From positions 185,944,369-186,008,368 of the forward strand of contig CP136061.1 of NCBI GenBank assembly GCA_032622095.1: a DNA stretch of 64,000 nt, written 5' to 3'. The number at the start of each line of letters is the position of its first letter. The first letter of the stretch is position 1. This document shows, in pieces, positions 1 through 12,377 of the stretch. A program made the translations under genes and the position numbers. The notes below the pieces were generated by a model that was not told the origin of the DNA, did not search any database, and saw only the letters and a program-made list of their open reading frames with translations. The DNA is from Siphonodentalium dalli. Taxonomy: Eukaryota; Mollusca; Scaphopoda; Gadilida; Siphonodentaliidae.

Positions 1-22
1 CTGAATTATTCTACCTATTAAT

Positions 23-1450
23 CAGGGTTTCCGCCAGGCCGGCTGCGGGTCCGTCCCACGGACCCATTCACCCCGTCGGTCGTTGCATGAAATCCCGCTC
101 ACACACAAATAAATGACGTTATTAAAAACTTTTTCAGTCTTGTCTGTGTCGACAGGCTATATATCTACACTTATTTTCATTAATATTGACAAAATGAAAT
201 CGACACAGTCCATCTCCCGAAAAAACAATAAGAAAGAGGTGTCAAATAGCGACATTAGATACAGCATAATACATGTCGCGGTAACATCAAAGACTGTTGA
301 GTGCGGATATATTCTTGTGCACGGGATTCCATGGATGAAACTACTCACGCTCGAAGACCCGTGTTGAGTTGGGGATATTTTTATGCACGGGATTTTCGTG
401 GATGAAACTACTCAATGTTGATCATTTATATTATTGCTGTATTATCATTTGTTTTGAGTTCGATGTACCGGTATAAAGTGAAGTTCCTGAAAAATACATG
501 TGATTCTCTACGTGTGTTGATTATTATGCGTATATTGCCATGCATACTTAACAAAATCCCAAAGTCATTTATTTCACAATAATACGGAACCTGTCCCAAA
601 TCAGTCTTTATAGCGGGAATTCATAGTGAGAACACCATTTATTTGAGCCATATTACATGCATGAAGGATAAACACGAACACATACCCCTCCCCCAATATG
701 GAGATAAAGTCAAAGTACGGTCCCCAAGCACAATAATCAACGATGCACATGTTCACATTTCCCGCCAAAAACTCAATTACATTTTATAACACATTGGCTA
801 AAACTCTGTTCTATAGCTGCGGTCATCAGTTGTTGGACTATTAAATACAGACTATTGAACAAGCTACGCGTTCCGGGTGAAAGATTTCTCTACCATTCGT
901 ATTTCGCCGCTATAAATATCTCCTGCAGACAAACCATGCAGTATGACGTCACCGCGCACAAATAGTTTTACGATTGACAGATTATATAATCCTGTCAGTT
1001 TCATTTTCACTGACGCTACTTGAAATTCTAAGAAATACTTTATTCAATTCTCCTTGCTAGGTGTTATTGGTCAATGCGTAGATGCTTTTTAGTGTTTAGA
1101 TTCATTCTACCTGTTGGAATCTTATTGCAAGTTATAAATTTGTAAAAACTGTATTAAACTCGTAGCTCGTTCATTTATATAGTCTTCAATCAGACGGCAG
1201 TCTTACGTACGTAATTAAATGACTAACTATTGGATACCATCAACATAATTAATACACCGACGGAAATGATATACCGTACTTGCATAATATACGTATAGCT
1301 TTGGATTGCTTTGTGAGACACTCAGGTGCAAGGAAACGGCTTCTTTTCAGTGTCAAATAACAAAATTTTCACCCGACAGAACGAACCGTCCCGTCGCGTT
1401 ATGTGTTTCTCCAATACGGACTCATTAATTCCCCCCTGGCATAAACCCTG
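23..1450. mobile_element. hAT-like non-autonomous element, copy 1
   Basis: The left end is CAGGGTTTCCGC at 23. The right end is a decayed version (AAACCCTG finishing at 1450). The subterminal stretch 1327-1430 resembles 2997-3095, which lies just inside the right end of the next copy. No transposase frame is visible. The CAGGG terminus points to the hAT superfamily by inference. It lies in the second intron of CaMK1. Confidence 0.5.
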
Positions 1451-1554
1451 TCTTAATACCTGGCCATGCATCTTGATCATTTTAGTTATGTCATGTAATT
1501 TACTTCAATGAATATGCTGAGGTGAACACTGATGAGAATATACTAGTACATTAC

Positions 1555-3114
1555 CAGGGTTTCCGCTACTACGGCAGGCCGGCCGTCCAGCGGCCTCATT
1601 CCCCTCCCCAACCTTGACTTAATATTGGCCACAAAATAGCCACAGACCTAGCTCAGCACCCCTTTTAACACAGGACGAGCGACCAACGCTCAGTAGCACA
1701 GTTGTCTGAACTTGTCTCCACCATCCTGGGTAACGCTTGGTCGGCGAATATTAAGTAGTAATCATCCTCTCGCATTTTAAATTACTGCATGTAGATTTCT
1801 GTCCATAAGTCCCAACTTTCTAACCCACTATTTCCCCTCAGAAATCGGTAAGTCAGTAAGGGGCTGATTTCTGAGCTACAACCATGAACACAGGTGAGGT
1901 CTGGCAGTCGCTGCCACGACCAGTGCAGACAATTTACCTCAAAGCAAGGTCTGTATCAAAGAAATATTTAATTAAAAAAAAACTTTAAATATTAATAGTT
2001 ATTTTCAGCGACAGCAGGGGGGGGGGGGGGGATTTTTTCTGGGCACTTATGCCGGGGTGGGTGGGTGGTCGATGGGACCAACAAACAATTTTTTCTGCAA
2101 CTCACAAATATTTTTCCTGAAAGTTTTTTTGACTGTTTTTGCAATAAGTTTGGCTTAAAACACCTTAGAATAAGAGAAATAATGTAATTCTAACTGCTAA
2201 ACTGACAGCAGGCAGTTATCGTGTTGTATTTTGTTGCAAATTTTGAAATCCAAGATGGCCGCTGGCAGCCATGTTTTTTTGGCCGAATGACCCCAAAATG
2301 ACTCGTTCCTATTTACATGTCAATGTTAACATCCATGACAAATAGTATGCACAGAAATCCATATACAGCTGTTTACAGTGAATTTCCCCTCACAAATCTC
2401 TGTTTTAGTGTTAAAAGGGGGGGTTTGTGTCAAAAAATGGTCGGAAAAAACTGCCGAAAAAGGATAACATTTTGGACGTGGGGGTGGGTGGGTCCCAACA
2501 AGGGTCAAAATCAGCATACATGCCTGAAAAAAAATTCGGACCCCCCCCCCTCCCTGGTGACAGTGTATTTATTCCCAATCCAATTAATACAAAAATTATC
2601 CATTATACGAATCCAGCATGAAGTCAACTCCGTCTGAGGAATGGATTTTGAATTAACACCAATTTGTTTTGATTGGTACCGTGAACAAAACACAAAGAAA
2701 GCATGCAGAACTGGGTATAGCATGTGACATGACCTCTGCACTTGACGTAATTATCACTGGTTACTGCTAGAGTAAACTTAACACTGAGTGTGACAATGTG
2801 TCTTTGCCAATGGCGGTCCCCTTTGATGTCGGTCCCCTTTAATGTCGCTTAAATTGCTACTGTTATAAAAGTCGTTGTATCAACTGTATATTGTGGTGTT
2901 ACATGCTTTTAGTTCATCAACTTGAGATCAAATGAAGATGATCTGTTTTAATTTGGTTTCTATACAAAGCTTCAATGTTCCTGCTTGTTGTCTCAAATGC
3001 AAGGAAATGGCTACTTTTCAGTGATATAAACCATAAAAATTTTCTCCCGACAGAGCGCAGGGTATGTGCTTCCCAAATACGGCCACATTCCCCCAACCCC
3101 TAGCGGAAACCCTG
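1555..3114. mobile_element. hAT-like non-autonomous element, copy 2
   Basis: It is bounded by CAGGGTTTCCGCTA at 1555 and the inverted TAGCGGAAACCCTG ending at 3114. The flanks ACATTAC and AGATTAC look like a diverged target duplication. It has the same orientation as the copy at 23-1450, about 100 bp away. It contains G-runs near 2018 and a fragment of the AGCTCAAC family at 2240-2345. No coding capacity is seen. Confidence 0.6.
2240..2345. repeat. Fragment of an AGCTCAAC-family repeat unit
   Basis: It carries the unit hallmarks 'AAGATGGCCGC', 'GCCGAATGACCCCAAAATG' and 'ACATGTCAATGTTAACATCC' found many times at 4.5-5.3, 9.1-10.0 and 38.5-40.2 kb. Only one unit is present, inside the hAT-like element at 1555-3114. 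Confidence 0.6.
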
Positions 3115-3532
3115 AGATTACGTACTAAACATTATTAAGTGGTTCATCTAGTTTTCACAGCCATCAGTTGCCAGAAATTTGCATCATGATGCGTATCACA
3201 TTGTGTTAGTAAAATCGTGATTTGCATCCCATTGTGAAGGTCTGAATCTATGCAGCCCTAATATTTATACATGTAGATGATGTCAATACTATTTTAATGC
3301 CGGTATTACCGTATATGCTAGCTTAAAAACTGGCAATGTCTTGTGTTTGAAGTGGAAAAATACAATTTATCGAGTACTAACTTTCAGAAGTGGAATGTAT
3401 CAACGATAAATAAAAAAAAAACTGGTGAAAATCAAATAATACTGGGTTCTGAGATGATAATGAGCCAGAAAATCTCTTTGAAATTGAGACTAAATTTTTA
3501 AACTATTAGTTTTGAGAAATTCATCCAATGTA

Positions 3533-3625
3533 CAGTAATGCCATAAATAATATTTCCATCTAAATCCTGAAAAATTACTCATAATTCTGCTGTGGTTAAG
3601 GAGTCGATTATTTAGGGCATTACTG
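3533..3625. mobile_element. TA-flanked palindromic MITE, internally deleted copy
   Basis: Both ends read CAGTAATGCC inward and are flanked by TA. Most of the left arm is missing. The right arm (TTTAGGGCATTACTG, AAGGAGTCGATTATT) matches eight other copies in the window. The TA target suggests Tc1/mariner mobilisation. Confidence 0.8.
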
Positions 3626-4289
3626 TATAAGAAATAGGTGCCTCTCATTAAGCAACAATTTAGGATTTCTGGAAAAAAATTCATAAACTAAGAAATATCT
3701 ACATGTACTTCAAGAAAAATATGCACCCTCCTGGTTTTTTTTAGCTCAAAGCAACAGTCTTCCCTAGTAAATTAAAATCTGTAATGACTTTGATCATCTA
3801 TTATCCCCCAGGGTATCAGAGTCTAACTAATAACGCATGAGATAATAAGATGATTAATTTACAGCAGACAATCATTGAACAGGCCTTTATGCTCAGGTTC
3901 AGGGATCAAGTTCTCCCATTATCCTATTACTAGTACCTCTCAACAGTATATGGCTGTACAATCAGGGTGATTAAGCCCTTTTACCAGCATGGTGATAATA
4001 TATCCTTATACGGCTTCATCAATTGGTACTTTGTGCAAGTATAAAATAGATAGAGTTCTGGGTCTGTACAATAGGATCTTAAGGGGTTTCCACGTCTGAG
4101 CTATGTCAGGAGGTGGAAAGTTTAGATGGACCTAAACAGAAAACTACTTAACTGTTAAGCTACCGGTAGTACACCACATGAAGGAATCTATACTATCTGA
4201 AGACCGCATCAAGCATATTATCTAACAATAAAAATGTCAAAAATATTACTTTATTAATTCATAGTTTTAGAAGGGACATTTTAGAAACA
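3626..4289. other. No gene seen
   Basis: AT-rich CaMK1 intron sequence. I see no exon, RNA gene or repeat relationship with the rest of the window. Confidence 0.5.
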
Positions 4290-4395
4290 GCCTTCTGTCA
4301 GTTTTTATTACCTGAACACCCCTCCAAATGAAAATAGACTATTCCAATGTATCCTTTATAACTGACCGGAAATTCCATTCAGTAAAGAAAGGGTA
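4290..4395. mobile_element. Fragment of TTAA-flanked MITE (CCCTTTCTATAC family)
   Basis: It holds only one end: 'CTGAACACCCCTCCAAATGAA', 'CATTCCAATGTAT' and the terminal 'CAGTAAAGAAAGGGTAA', all shared with the full copies near 44.1, 46.5, 54.6 and 63.5 kb. The TTAA is decayed to GTAA. Confidence 0.6.
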
Positions 4396-4459
4396 AATGC
4401 TTATTTGTGAAATAATTTGTAATATAATGCAGTTTTGGAGATCATAGGTAACATAATGT

Positions 4460-5350
4460 CCACGATGACACTGTAGCTCAACTGGGAGAGGGGAATAATG
4501 TCATACTGTGTGACTCATACATTACCCTATTTACAGTCAATGGAGTGATATTGAGGAATGCAGAAAGTTTAAATGTTCAAGCAAAACCAGAGGTCAACCC
4601 GAAGAGCCCTATGAAGTTTGGGATCGATTTGATTAAAAATGTTGGCTGTATGGCCAGCTGGAGTATTTACATGGCCGAATGACCCCAAAATGACTCGTTC
4701 CCATCTATATGTCAATGTTGACATCAACGACAAATTTCATAATGATCGACCAAAGGTACGACGTGTAGCCCATGCCGAAGGATTTAGTCATGCAAAGTGT
4801 AAAATCTAAGATGGCTGCCAGCGGCCATGTTTTATGGCCGAATGACCCCAAAATGACTCGATCGCATCTACATGTCAATGTTGACATCCATGACAAATTT
4901 CATAATGATCCAACCAAAGGTACTACCTGTAGCCCGTGCAAAAGGATTTAGTCATGAAAGAGTAAAATCCAAGATGGCTGCCAGTGGCCATGTTTTATGG
5001 CCGAATGACCCCAAAATGACTTGATCCCATCTACATGTCAATATTAACATCCATGACAAATTTCATGATGATCAGAGGAACACTCCAACCTGTAGCTGGT
5101 ACTAATGAATTGAATTTCAAAATCCAAAAGATGGCTGCAGGCGGACATGTTTTTTGCCAAATTATGCCAAAATGACTCGTTTCCATCTACATTTCAATGT
5201 CAAAACCTATGACAAATTTCATAATGATCCGATCAATGGTACGACCTTTAGCCTGTGCTAAAGGAAATTGTTGATGGACAAACACAAACATGGATGACAG
5301 ATGCCAAGCCATGGCAATATCTCAAACTTTACAAAGTAAAGTTGAGCTAA
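4460..5350. mobile_element. AGCTCAAC-family element built of about 155-bp internal repeats
   Basis: Its ends are CACTGTAGCTCAACT (near 4469) and AGTTGAGCTA (near 5340), an inverted pair. The interior is a run of related units of about 155 bp, each with a hallmark like CCAAGATGGC(T/C)GCC and ACATGTCAATGTTGACATC. It is non-coding and in the opposite orientation to the copy at 38.5-40.3 kb. Confidence 0.65.
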
Positions 5351-5880
5351 AAATTTGATGGTTCACATCTACCGGGTAGTGGTCACCTAAAAGATGCAAA
5401 TGAAGTTTGGTGACGATCGGATGAGGGATATGGGGCGTGAGGGGTGTGCCGAAGGATTTAGTCATGCAAAGAGTAAAATCCATGATGGCCATGTTTTTAA
5501 TAGAAAATCGACAGCTCCCATCTAGAGGTGATTAAACATGCCTGTAAATATTCGAAACAATTTTCCAATAAAAATATTCAAAACAATTTTCCAATAAATG
5601 CGGGCTGCAGGGTGTGCCTTTGGATTCAAATTTTAAATCCAAGATGGCTGCAGGTGGCCATGTTTTTTAACGAACTTAAGAAAAAATCTGATGACTCCCT
5701 TCTAGAGGTCACCCCAAAGATCCATATGAAGTTTGGTGATGATCGGAAGAGAGATGTGGACTGTAGGGTGTGCTAAAGGATATTGTTGGCAGATGAACAG
5801 ATGCATGGACAGAGGGGCGACAACCAATGGCATAGCTCAAACCTGACATGAGCTGAAAATGGCAATTTCTAAGTCGAAAA
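5351..5880. repeat. Diverged AGCTCAAC-family units
   Basis: Contains 'GAAGTTTGGTGACGATCGG', 'GATTTAGTCATGCAAAGAG' and 'AAAATCCAAGATGGCTGCAG' phrases in a more diverged arrangement than at 4460-5350, ending at CATGAGCTGAAAATGGC. It includes a short internal duplication at about 5550-5595 around ACAATTTTCCAATAAA. Confidence 0.5.
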
Positions 5881-6318
5881 AGAACCATCATCTGACCGGC
5901 ACCATATTCGAACTTGACCTCAATAATGTGATGTTTATCTATACCGGTATATATAAAAGAGTAGGATCCGCCTGTCTGTCCGTCTGGATTTTTATCTCAG
6001 ACCCCTAGACCGCTTTCAACCAAATTTGGTGTGGTGACATGAGGTACCCTGGCAAAGGTTATAACAGTGCTTTCATTTAAAAAAAATTAATTAAATAAAT
6101 ATAAAAAAAACACACAAATTAAAATAAGCTCACTATGGACCTATTTCTGAATTCAAATGTAGATATTTAGGTTCAATATGAACATATTTGCAGACCAGAT
6201 GTATGCTCTTCATATATGTGTTTTCACTGTGGCCCACATAATCCAACAGAATAATGGGTATAAGTCCACTATGGGCTTGGCTTATTTCAGTATCAAATAT
6301 GTTGAGTATGAACCTTTG
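5881..6318. other. Intron sequence, repeat-like, no gene
   Basis: Contains a phrase (GTCTGTCCGTCTGG followed by AACCAAATTTGGT) of the kind found in interspersed repeats. No boundaries can be set and no coding is visible. Confidence 0.35.
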
Positions 6319-7214
6319 TGATGGTGATGGGCGGTTTTGATTTTTTAGGTGCGGTTTCGGTTTTTCTGGGAGGAAAAAACCTCGGTTTCGGTTCGGTTTT
6401 CAGTTTTTTTTTACTAGATAGTGAAATTATACTGAAATACATACAATTTGAGTATATACTTTCAAAGTAACCGTAATTAGAGTCAATAATGTCCCAATAA
6501 CGTTGTATTTTTGAGGAAGGAACTGCGACCACAGGTAAACAACGGGACAAAATGCCGACGCAAACTGAATCCAACGCGATAAGATGATACAATTCGGTAT
6601 TTAAAAAAATAAATAAACACCCCCATCTTCACTGTTTATCCCTGTCCGACATGTTTAAAACATATTTATTCAACCGCAAACAGCAGCAAATTCACAAACA
6701 GTGGGTGTTCTAATTGACCTGACTGTGTAACAATTCTTGACACACGTGCACGATTGACCCACATTCAATGACTGCGGTGTGATCGCTTTGATGTCTGTGA
6801 TGTTGCGACATAGTTTACAAGCTGCACATGGCTGCAAACTTCTACCAGATTACGTCACATCGGAATGTCCAGACGATCAAAGTGTTCATACCATTTACAG
6901 GGATTTTTCTGCCTATTTTGAATGGGTCCGGGTCCGTTCTAATTGGGAAAAAATGGTGTCTTTACAGACCAAAAATGGGAATTTTCCATGTTTTAGAAAA
7001 ATTCAATTAATCACTGTTACACACAAGTAAATAGTACTAATACCGTAATTTTCGGTGTATAACGCTACTTAAACACAGGTAACTCAAAGATGGAGTAAAA
7101 TCCCAGCCCATTGGGGTCCATTTCTCAGCCTCAGGTAAGTTGAAAATTCACAGATAACAACGGAAGGATTCAAGCCATCCACCAAACTTCGACGGAAAAA
7201 CGGTATTAATAGTG

Positions 7215-7215
<1 letters not shown>

Positions 7216-7245
<30 letters not shown>
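7216..7245 (+). repeat. Uninterrupted run of 30 G
   Basis: A 30-base homopolymer inside the inner transposon. It is long enough for intramolecular G-quadruplex structures, and its exact length is likely uncertain in the assembly. Confidence 0.9.
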
Positions 7246-7246
<1 letters not shown>

Positions 7247-7390
7247 TTCCCAGCAAGTATAAAATTAACAGTGAGGACAGCTGGTGAGGACGTGAAATTT
7301 TTATATTTTATACATAACTCGGCAAGCTTTTTCTTCTCCGCAAGATTATATTTTTGTTTAAATGGAGCCCCACGCTGCCACAGTAAAAAA

Positions 7391-7652
7391 TGTGTATTCC
7401 GGTAACCACATGGTGCGTCCCCCCTAATAATGAAATAATCCTGCTGAAAACGTGCGCAAACGTCATGGATACACGGCTTAATCGTAAACCGATGAGTCCA
7501 CTTTTAACGGAATGCGGGGGGATGTGTATTCTGGAAGAACATGGTGCGTCCCCCTGATAATGAGATAATCCTAGCAACCACGTGCGCGAAAGTAATATAT
7601 ACTGGCTTACAAGTCGGATGCGGCCACTTTCAAATGAATGCGGGGAGGTAAA
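7391..7652. repeat. Two direct copies of a ~132-bp unit
   Basis: Copy starts at about 7391 and 7523 share TGTGTATT, CATGGTGCGTCCCCC and GATAATCCT plus an ACGTGCGC motif. It lies inside the nested element at 6898-7879. Confidence 0.6.
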
Positions 7653-8088
7653 CACCTGGCTCGCCCTGCTATGTTTATTTGTGGGAATTCCTCTCAAGCG
7701 AGTGACGTATTTACTATAATAACTGTCAAACTTCGATAATTATTCAATAAACCCGATGATATTATATACCTGCCTGCAATTGGGAATTTGGTGGTTGAAA
7801 ATTGGGAAATAAAGGTGCCTTTTTCCCATTGGGAATGGGGCCGTTTACCGGACCCTGAGGACACCTAAAAAAATCCCTGATTTACTTGGTTTAGTTTTCG
7901 AGTTAGCAGACGCTTCCATTTTTTTTAAACAGGAAAAAGCCACAAACAGAAGAAAAAAAGTGAATTGCCCGGATTTAAAATCGGGAGCCGTTTTTTCCAG
8001 TTTTTTCAATTACGATCGGTTCGGTTCTTCGTTTTTTTTTTTTAAACCGAAAACCGAACTACAAAAACCGAAACCGATCCATCACTAC

Positions 8089-8820
<732 letters not shown>

Positions 8821-9012
8821 CTACCAATACATGTTCTGGTATACCACACCTGCTGGAAAATTATTGGTCTGGCCATTGGTGGGGTGATCTTAACTGCACG
8901 AGCAGCTTCCGACGATTATCGAGAGAAAGACGTATTCTGAGAGGAGTAAATTCACTGATTGAGCTTCAAGTTCCGAGATGTTTTCAGACAGCCAAATACA
9001 TAGTGTTTTGCA

Positions 9013-9083
9013 CTCTCATGTGCCTAAAAATCATGATGGCCTAATAATAGTGATGGGTGAGGATTAAAGTTGAAATTAATGAA
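9013..9083. mobile_element. Half copy of CTCAGGTGCC MITE
   Basis: CTCATGTGCCTAAAAATCATG and GGCCTAATAATAGTGATG match the left part of the complete element at 14243-14416. The rest is replaced by the AGCTCAAC-family element beginning at about 9085. Confidence 0.6.
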
Positions 9084-9084
9084 A

Positions 9085-9990
9085 GTGTCAATGACACTGC
9101 AGCTCAACTTGGAAAGGAATAATTTCTTGTGTCACAGTCATGGAGCGATTAGGAATGCAGAAAGTTGAAATGTCTAAGTGATACTAGATTATCAACATGA
9201 AGGATATATATAAAGTAAAATCCAAGATGGTTGCTGGCGGCTATGTTTTCCAATGAATTTCAAAAACATCTAGCAGATCAATATCAAGATTAACATGAAG
9301 TTTGGTGATGATTGGCTGAGGGAAGTGGACTGTAGGGAGTGCCAAAGGATTTAGTCATGCAAAGAGTAAAATCCAAGTTGGCTGCCAGCGGACATGTTTT
9401 ATGGCCGAATGACCCAAAATGACTCGTTCCCATCTACATGTCAATATTAACATCTATACAAATTTCATGACGATCAGGCAAATATTTCGGCCTGTAGCCC
9501 GTGCTAATGGATTGAATTTTGAAATACAAGATGTCGCTGGTGGCCATGTTTTTTGCCGAATGACCCCAAAATTACTTGTTTCACATCTACATGTCAATGT
9601 CAACAGCCATGACAAATTTCATAATGATCTGACCAAAGATACGACCTGTAGCCTGTGTCAAAGAATTTAGTCATACAAAGAGTAAAATCCAAGATGGCTG
9701 CCGGTGGCCATGTTTTAGGGCTGAATGACCTCAAAATGACTCATTCCCATCTACATGTCAATATTAACTTCCACTACAAATTTAATGATGATCAGACAAA
9801 AATTCCGGCCTTTAGCTCGTGCTAATGAATTGAATTTCAAAATCCAAGATGGCTGCAGGCGGACATGTTTTTTGCCAACAGCCATGACAAATTTCAAAAT
9901 GATCCAACCAAAGGTACGACTTGTAGCCTGTGTCAAAGAATTTAGTCATACAAAGAGCAAAATCCAAGATGGCTGCCAGGCATCACCCAC
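9085..9990. mobile_element. AGCTCAAC-family element, opposite orientation to the 38.5-kb copy
   Basis: It begins TGTCAATGACACTGCAGCTCAACT, the same terminus found inverted at 40230-40253. The interior is four to five units of about 155 bp with CCAAGATGGCTGCC and ACATGTCAATATTAAC hallmarks. The right boundary is unclear. It lies in CaMK1 intron 1. Confidence 0.6.
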
Positions 9991-11407
9991 AATAGTCATG
10001 TAGATTTATCTGTCTCTTACCTATTGCATAAATAAATCATATTGGCTATCAGCCATTATTTTAATTTTATATTGAAAGCATGTGCCTGAAAGGTTAATAT
10101 ATTTTTCAAAAATCAATTAATCAGTCAATACCAAAGTCGATAGAAGTGACAACATCTATAAAATGTACTCTCATATACTCTGGATAATTTATTGAAATCA
10201 TTTTATTACTAGCAAATATTGCAATAAAATCTTCATATTTTCAAACAGGACATCACACCTAATTAATGGTACAAAACTATCAAATAGAGTGTTCATATAT
10301 AACCATGGTTAAAGAGTATAAGGATTAATTAATCAAGACCAAAATAATTGAAGAGTGTGCTAAGGAAAACCTAGGTAAAAATATGAGGTAAATGGCGAAA
10401 ATCAGAAGAAAATTATTTGACTTATTGAAATGGTGTGAAAGGGTTAATTATTTTTAAACAAATCAACCAATCGATATAAAAAACTATACAGGTGAGGGGT
10501 GTGTCATCATAAACATGCACATAAAATTTGAACACAATCTGATAAAAAAATACTTGAGTAATCGAATCTGATAGCAAGTGTCTATGGACAAATGGATGGA
10601 CAGATGTTCAATTATTAGCATATGAAAGTGTAACTGGAGTCTGGACATCCAGAGCTGTTAAGTTTCACGGATTGTCTGTAAGACTCCCGGATCGCCATGT
10701 AGCGAAAACATCTAAAATACGGATTACCACCCATTTCTCCCGCATGTGACAGCGTGGCTAATTAGTAGGGCCACGCAGATAAAACAGATAAAATGAGTAC
10801 ACGCATTGGCCACTAATCCCTTTTTTGGGGGAATCCCTCAGTATATTGAATAATTGTTCTGATACAGTTCAAGCATTTGTCAAAAACAAACATCCAATCA
10901 TGCATCTACTTTTTCTCAATAGACCTATTTGTTAATGGCCTCCAGAATCACACAGCTGTTAAATATTAAAACCGCTAAGTCACAAATCATGCGAACGGAA
11001 TGTGTCAATTTCGTTTACGGTTAAAAATATAAGACGGGTCCATTTTGTACTTTCAGTTTCACGTTGTAACCTGTGTAACTTTGGTTCATTTTTAATTATT
11101 TTAAACAAAGTTTCTGCTTCTTAAAATTTGTTAATAAATGGTCGAATGTGTCCATTTCTTTTGGAGGTTAAACCGAAAAAATTAGTCCATTTTATGGTTT
11201 ATTCAGATTTTGTACTTTGGGATTCGCGCAAATGCGGCCGTTCTGGCGGAATTCAGAGGATTTTAACTTAGAATCAGTGTGGTTGAGTACCTTGCTTTTT
11301 GAAATCTTACAGCTAAACGAGATTCCAGATATGGTTTGCTAAATATATATTTATTAGTTATTATTTGTTTCTTAGTAATGTACATCACTGTATTGTAGGT
11401 GACTGTC
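9991..11407. other. No gene seen
   Basis: CaMK1 intron 1. The phrase CTGTTAAGTTTC at 10656 recurs at 50730 next to a hairpin, which hints at a further transposon family. Otherwise nothing recognisable. Confidence 0.4.
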
Positions 11408-11489
11408 CAGTCGACATAAATTTCGACTCAGTATATCATATAAATTCATCTGATATTATAATTATTACAGAGATGTTTACGTCGACTGG
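11408..11489. repeat. Short inverted repeat CCAGTCGAC...GTCGACTGG
   Basis: A 9-bp perfect stem extends with mismatches to CCAGTCGACATAAA / TTTACGTCGACTGG around an AT-rich core. A GTGACTGTCC-type motif lies outside both arms. Possibly a tiny foldback element. No gene is seen between here and 12198. Confidence 0.5.
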
Positions 11490-12197
11490 TGACTGTCCCA
11501 ACTCCAAATTGAATGCTCTTCTGAATTCTGTTACTTAAGTGAGCCAATAATGGCAATATCGCAAAAAAAACAATGAATTACCAGGAAAAATTCCATGATT
11601 GAAAGTGACGCAAAGAAAAATTGCTCACAAATTCACTTAAATCGTGAAATTTCGAGTTGGGAACTTCACCTACAGTGAAGTACATTATTAAGGAAAAGAT
11701 AATAACGTACTACATGTAAGAAATATATTTAATAATATTACCATGTTATTTTTTCGAATTTATAAGTTTCCCTGTCAAAACTTCAAAAAGTTCCAAGATT
11801 TTGTACTGGTGTAATATGGGCGTTAGCCAGAGTAGAGATTCATGGTATGATCCAGGTACACACCCCACGTTGCTTGATGATAGTGACCCCCACAGCAATA
11901 TTACACCGTCTTCTGAATTGTCACTTATTGTGGGAGCAAATAATTTAATAAATGGGTTTTCCTCATGGGAAGGATTGAAGTTAGTCATCAATTATGAATG
12001 TTGGACATTCATAAACAGCTGGTAACTGCTTCAAATAAACCGATGCAGCTTCAGGGAATAAGTTAAATAACTGTAAACAATTTTGTGAGCCTGATATCCG
12101 GTGATCACTGTGATGAGGCACGATTCTGCCACGAATATTGGTGACCTGGTGACAGCTCATAAGGAAATATTTATAATTTTTCATGCAATATACTCAC

Positions 12198-12283
12198 GTG
12201 CCAAGCGTTTCTTTAAACTCATATCTTTTGCGAATATCAGTGGGTTTCTTATCCGGGTCATGTTTCTTACCGAAGAGTGGCAT
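12198..12283 (-). CDS. CAMK1: CaMK1 exon 1 with initiator ATG
   Basis: This encodes the start of CaMKI: MPLFGKKHDPDKK, then DIRKRYEFKETLG. MPLF at the N-terminus and the Y-x-F-K-E-x-LGTG entry to the kinase fold are typical of animal CaMKI. The ATG is preceded by GGCTAAA, with A at -3. The exon has 28 codons plus AC, then the donor GTGAGTATA. The AC joins the T of exon 8719-8585 to restore the threonine of LGTGAFS, so phase and sequence both confirm the 3.5-kb intron. Any upstream 5' UTR exon cannot be placed. The dynein gene lies about 8 kb upstream on the same strand. Confidence 0.93.
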
Positions 12284-12369
12284 TTTAGCCACTGAATGAC
12301 CGAACAATTCCTCAAAATCACAACAACCTGCAATGTATCCTACCTACTCATTTGTGAAGTTTTATTTCG

Positions 12370-12377
12370 TGACGTCA
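12370..12377. promoter_or_regulatory. Consensus cAMP-response element TGACGTCA
   Basis: A perfect palindromic CRE lies 87 bp upstream of the CaMK1 initiator ATG on the minus strand, with no TATA box evident. CREB/ATF factors bind this octamer. That it lies in the proximal promoter or 5' UTR is inferred from position only. Confidence 0.55.

Larger units (their letters stand above)
6898..7879. mobile_element. Inner TIR element with CAGGGATTTTT ends
   Basis: It starts CAGGGATTTTT and ends with the inverted AAAAATCCCTG. Further inside, both arms carry a G-GTCCG..TTGGGAAAAA block. ATTTA abuts both ends as a possible target duplication. It is nested in the element at 6319-8088. Confidence 0.55.
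6319..8088. mobile_element. Candidate TIR element (CGGTTT-rich ends), outer layer of a nest
   Basis: The left end (GTGATGGGCGGTTTTGA near 6325) and the right end, read inverted (TAGTGATGGATCGGTTTCGG), share the GTGATGG..CGGTTT core, and both run into CGGTTTCGGTTTTT-type sequence. hAT-like by inference. A second TIR element occupies 6898-7879. No intact transposase is seen. Confidence 0.5.

Noticed and set aside
944-951. Second TGACGTCA, 25 bp after TATAAATA at 911
   Set aside because: It lies in a hAT-like element within a CaMK1 intron with no exon downstream, so a promoter cannot be supported.
7308-7697. 129-codon minus-strand frame
   Set aside because: It coincides with the 132-bp duplicated unit inside a nested transposon, so its repeats are DNA-level.
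11746-12184. Minus-strand frames upstream of CaMK1 exon 2, in intron 1
   Set aside because: No family motif, and CaMK1 exons 1 and 2 join in phase without them. Phase-compatible splice sites were not evident.
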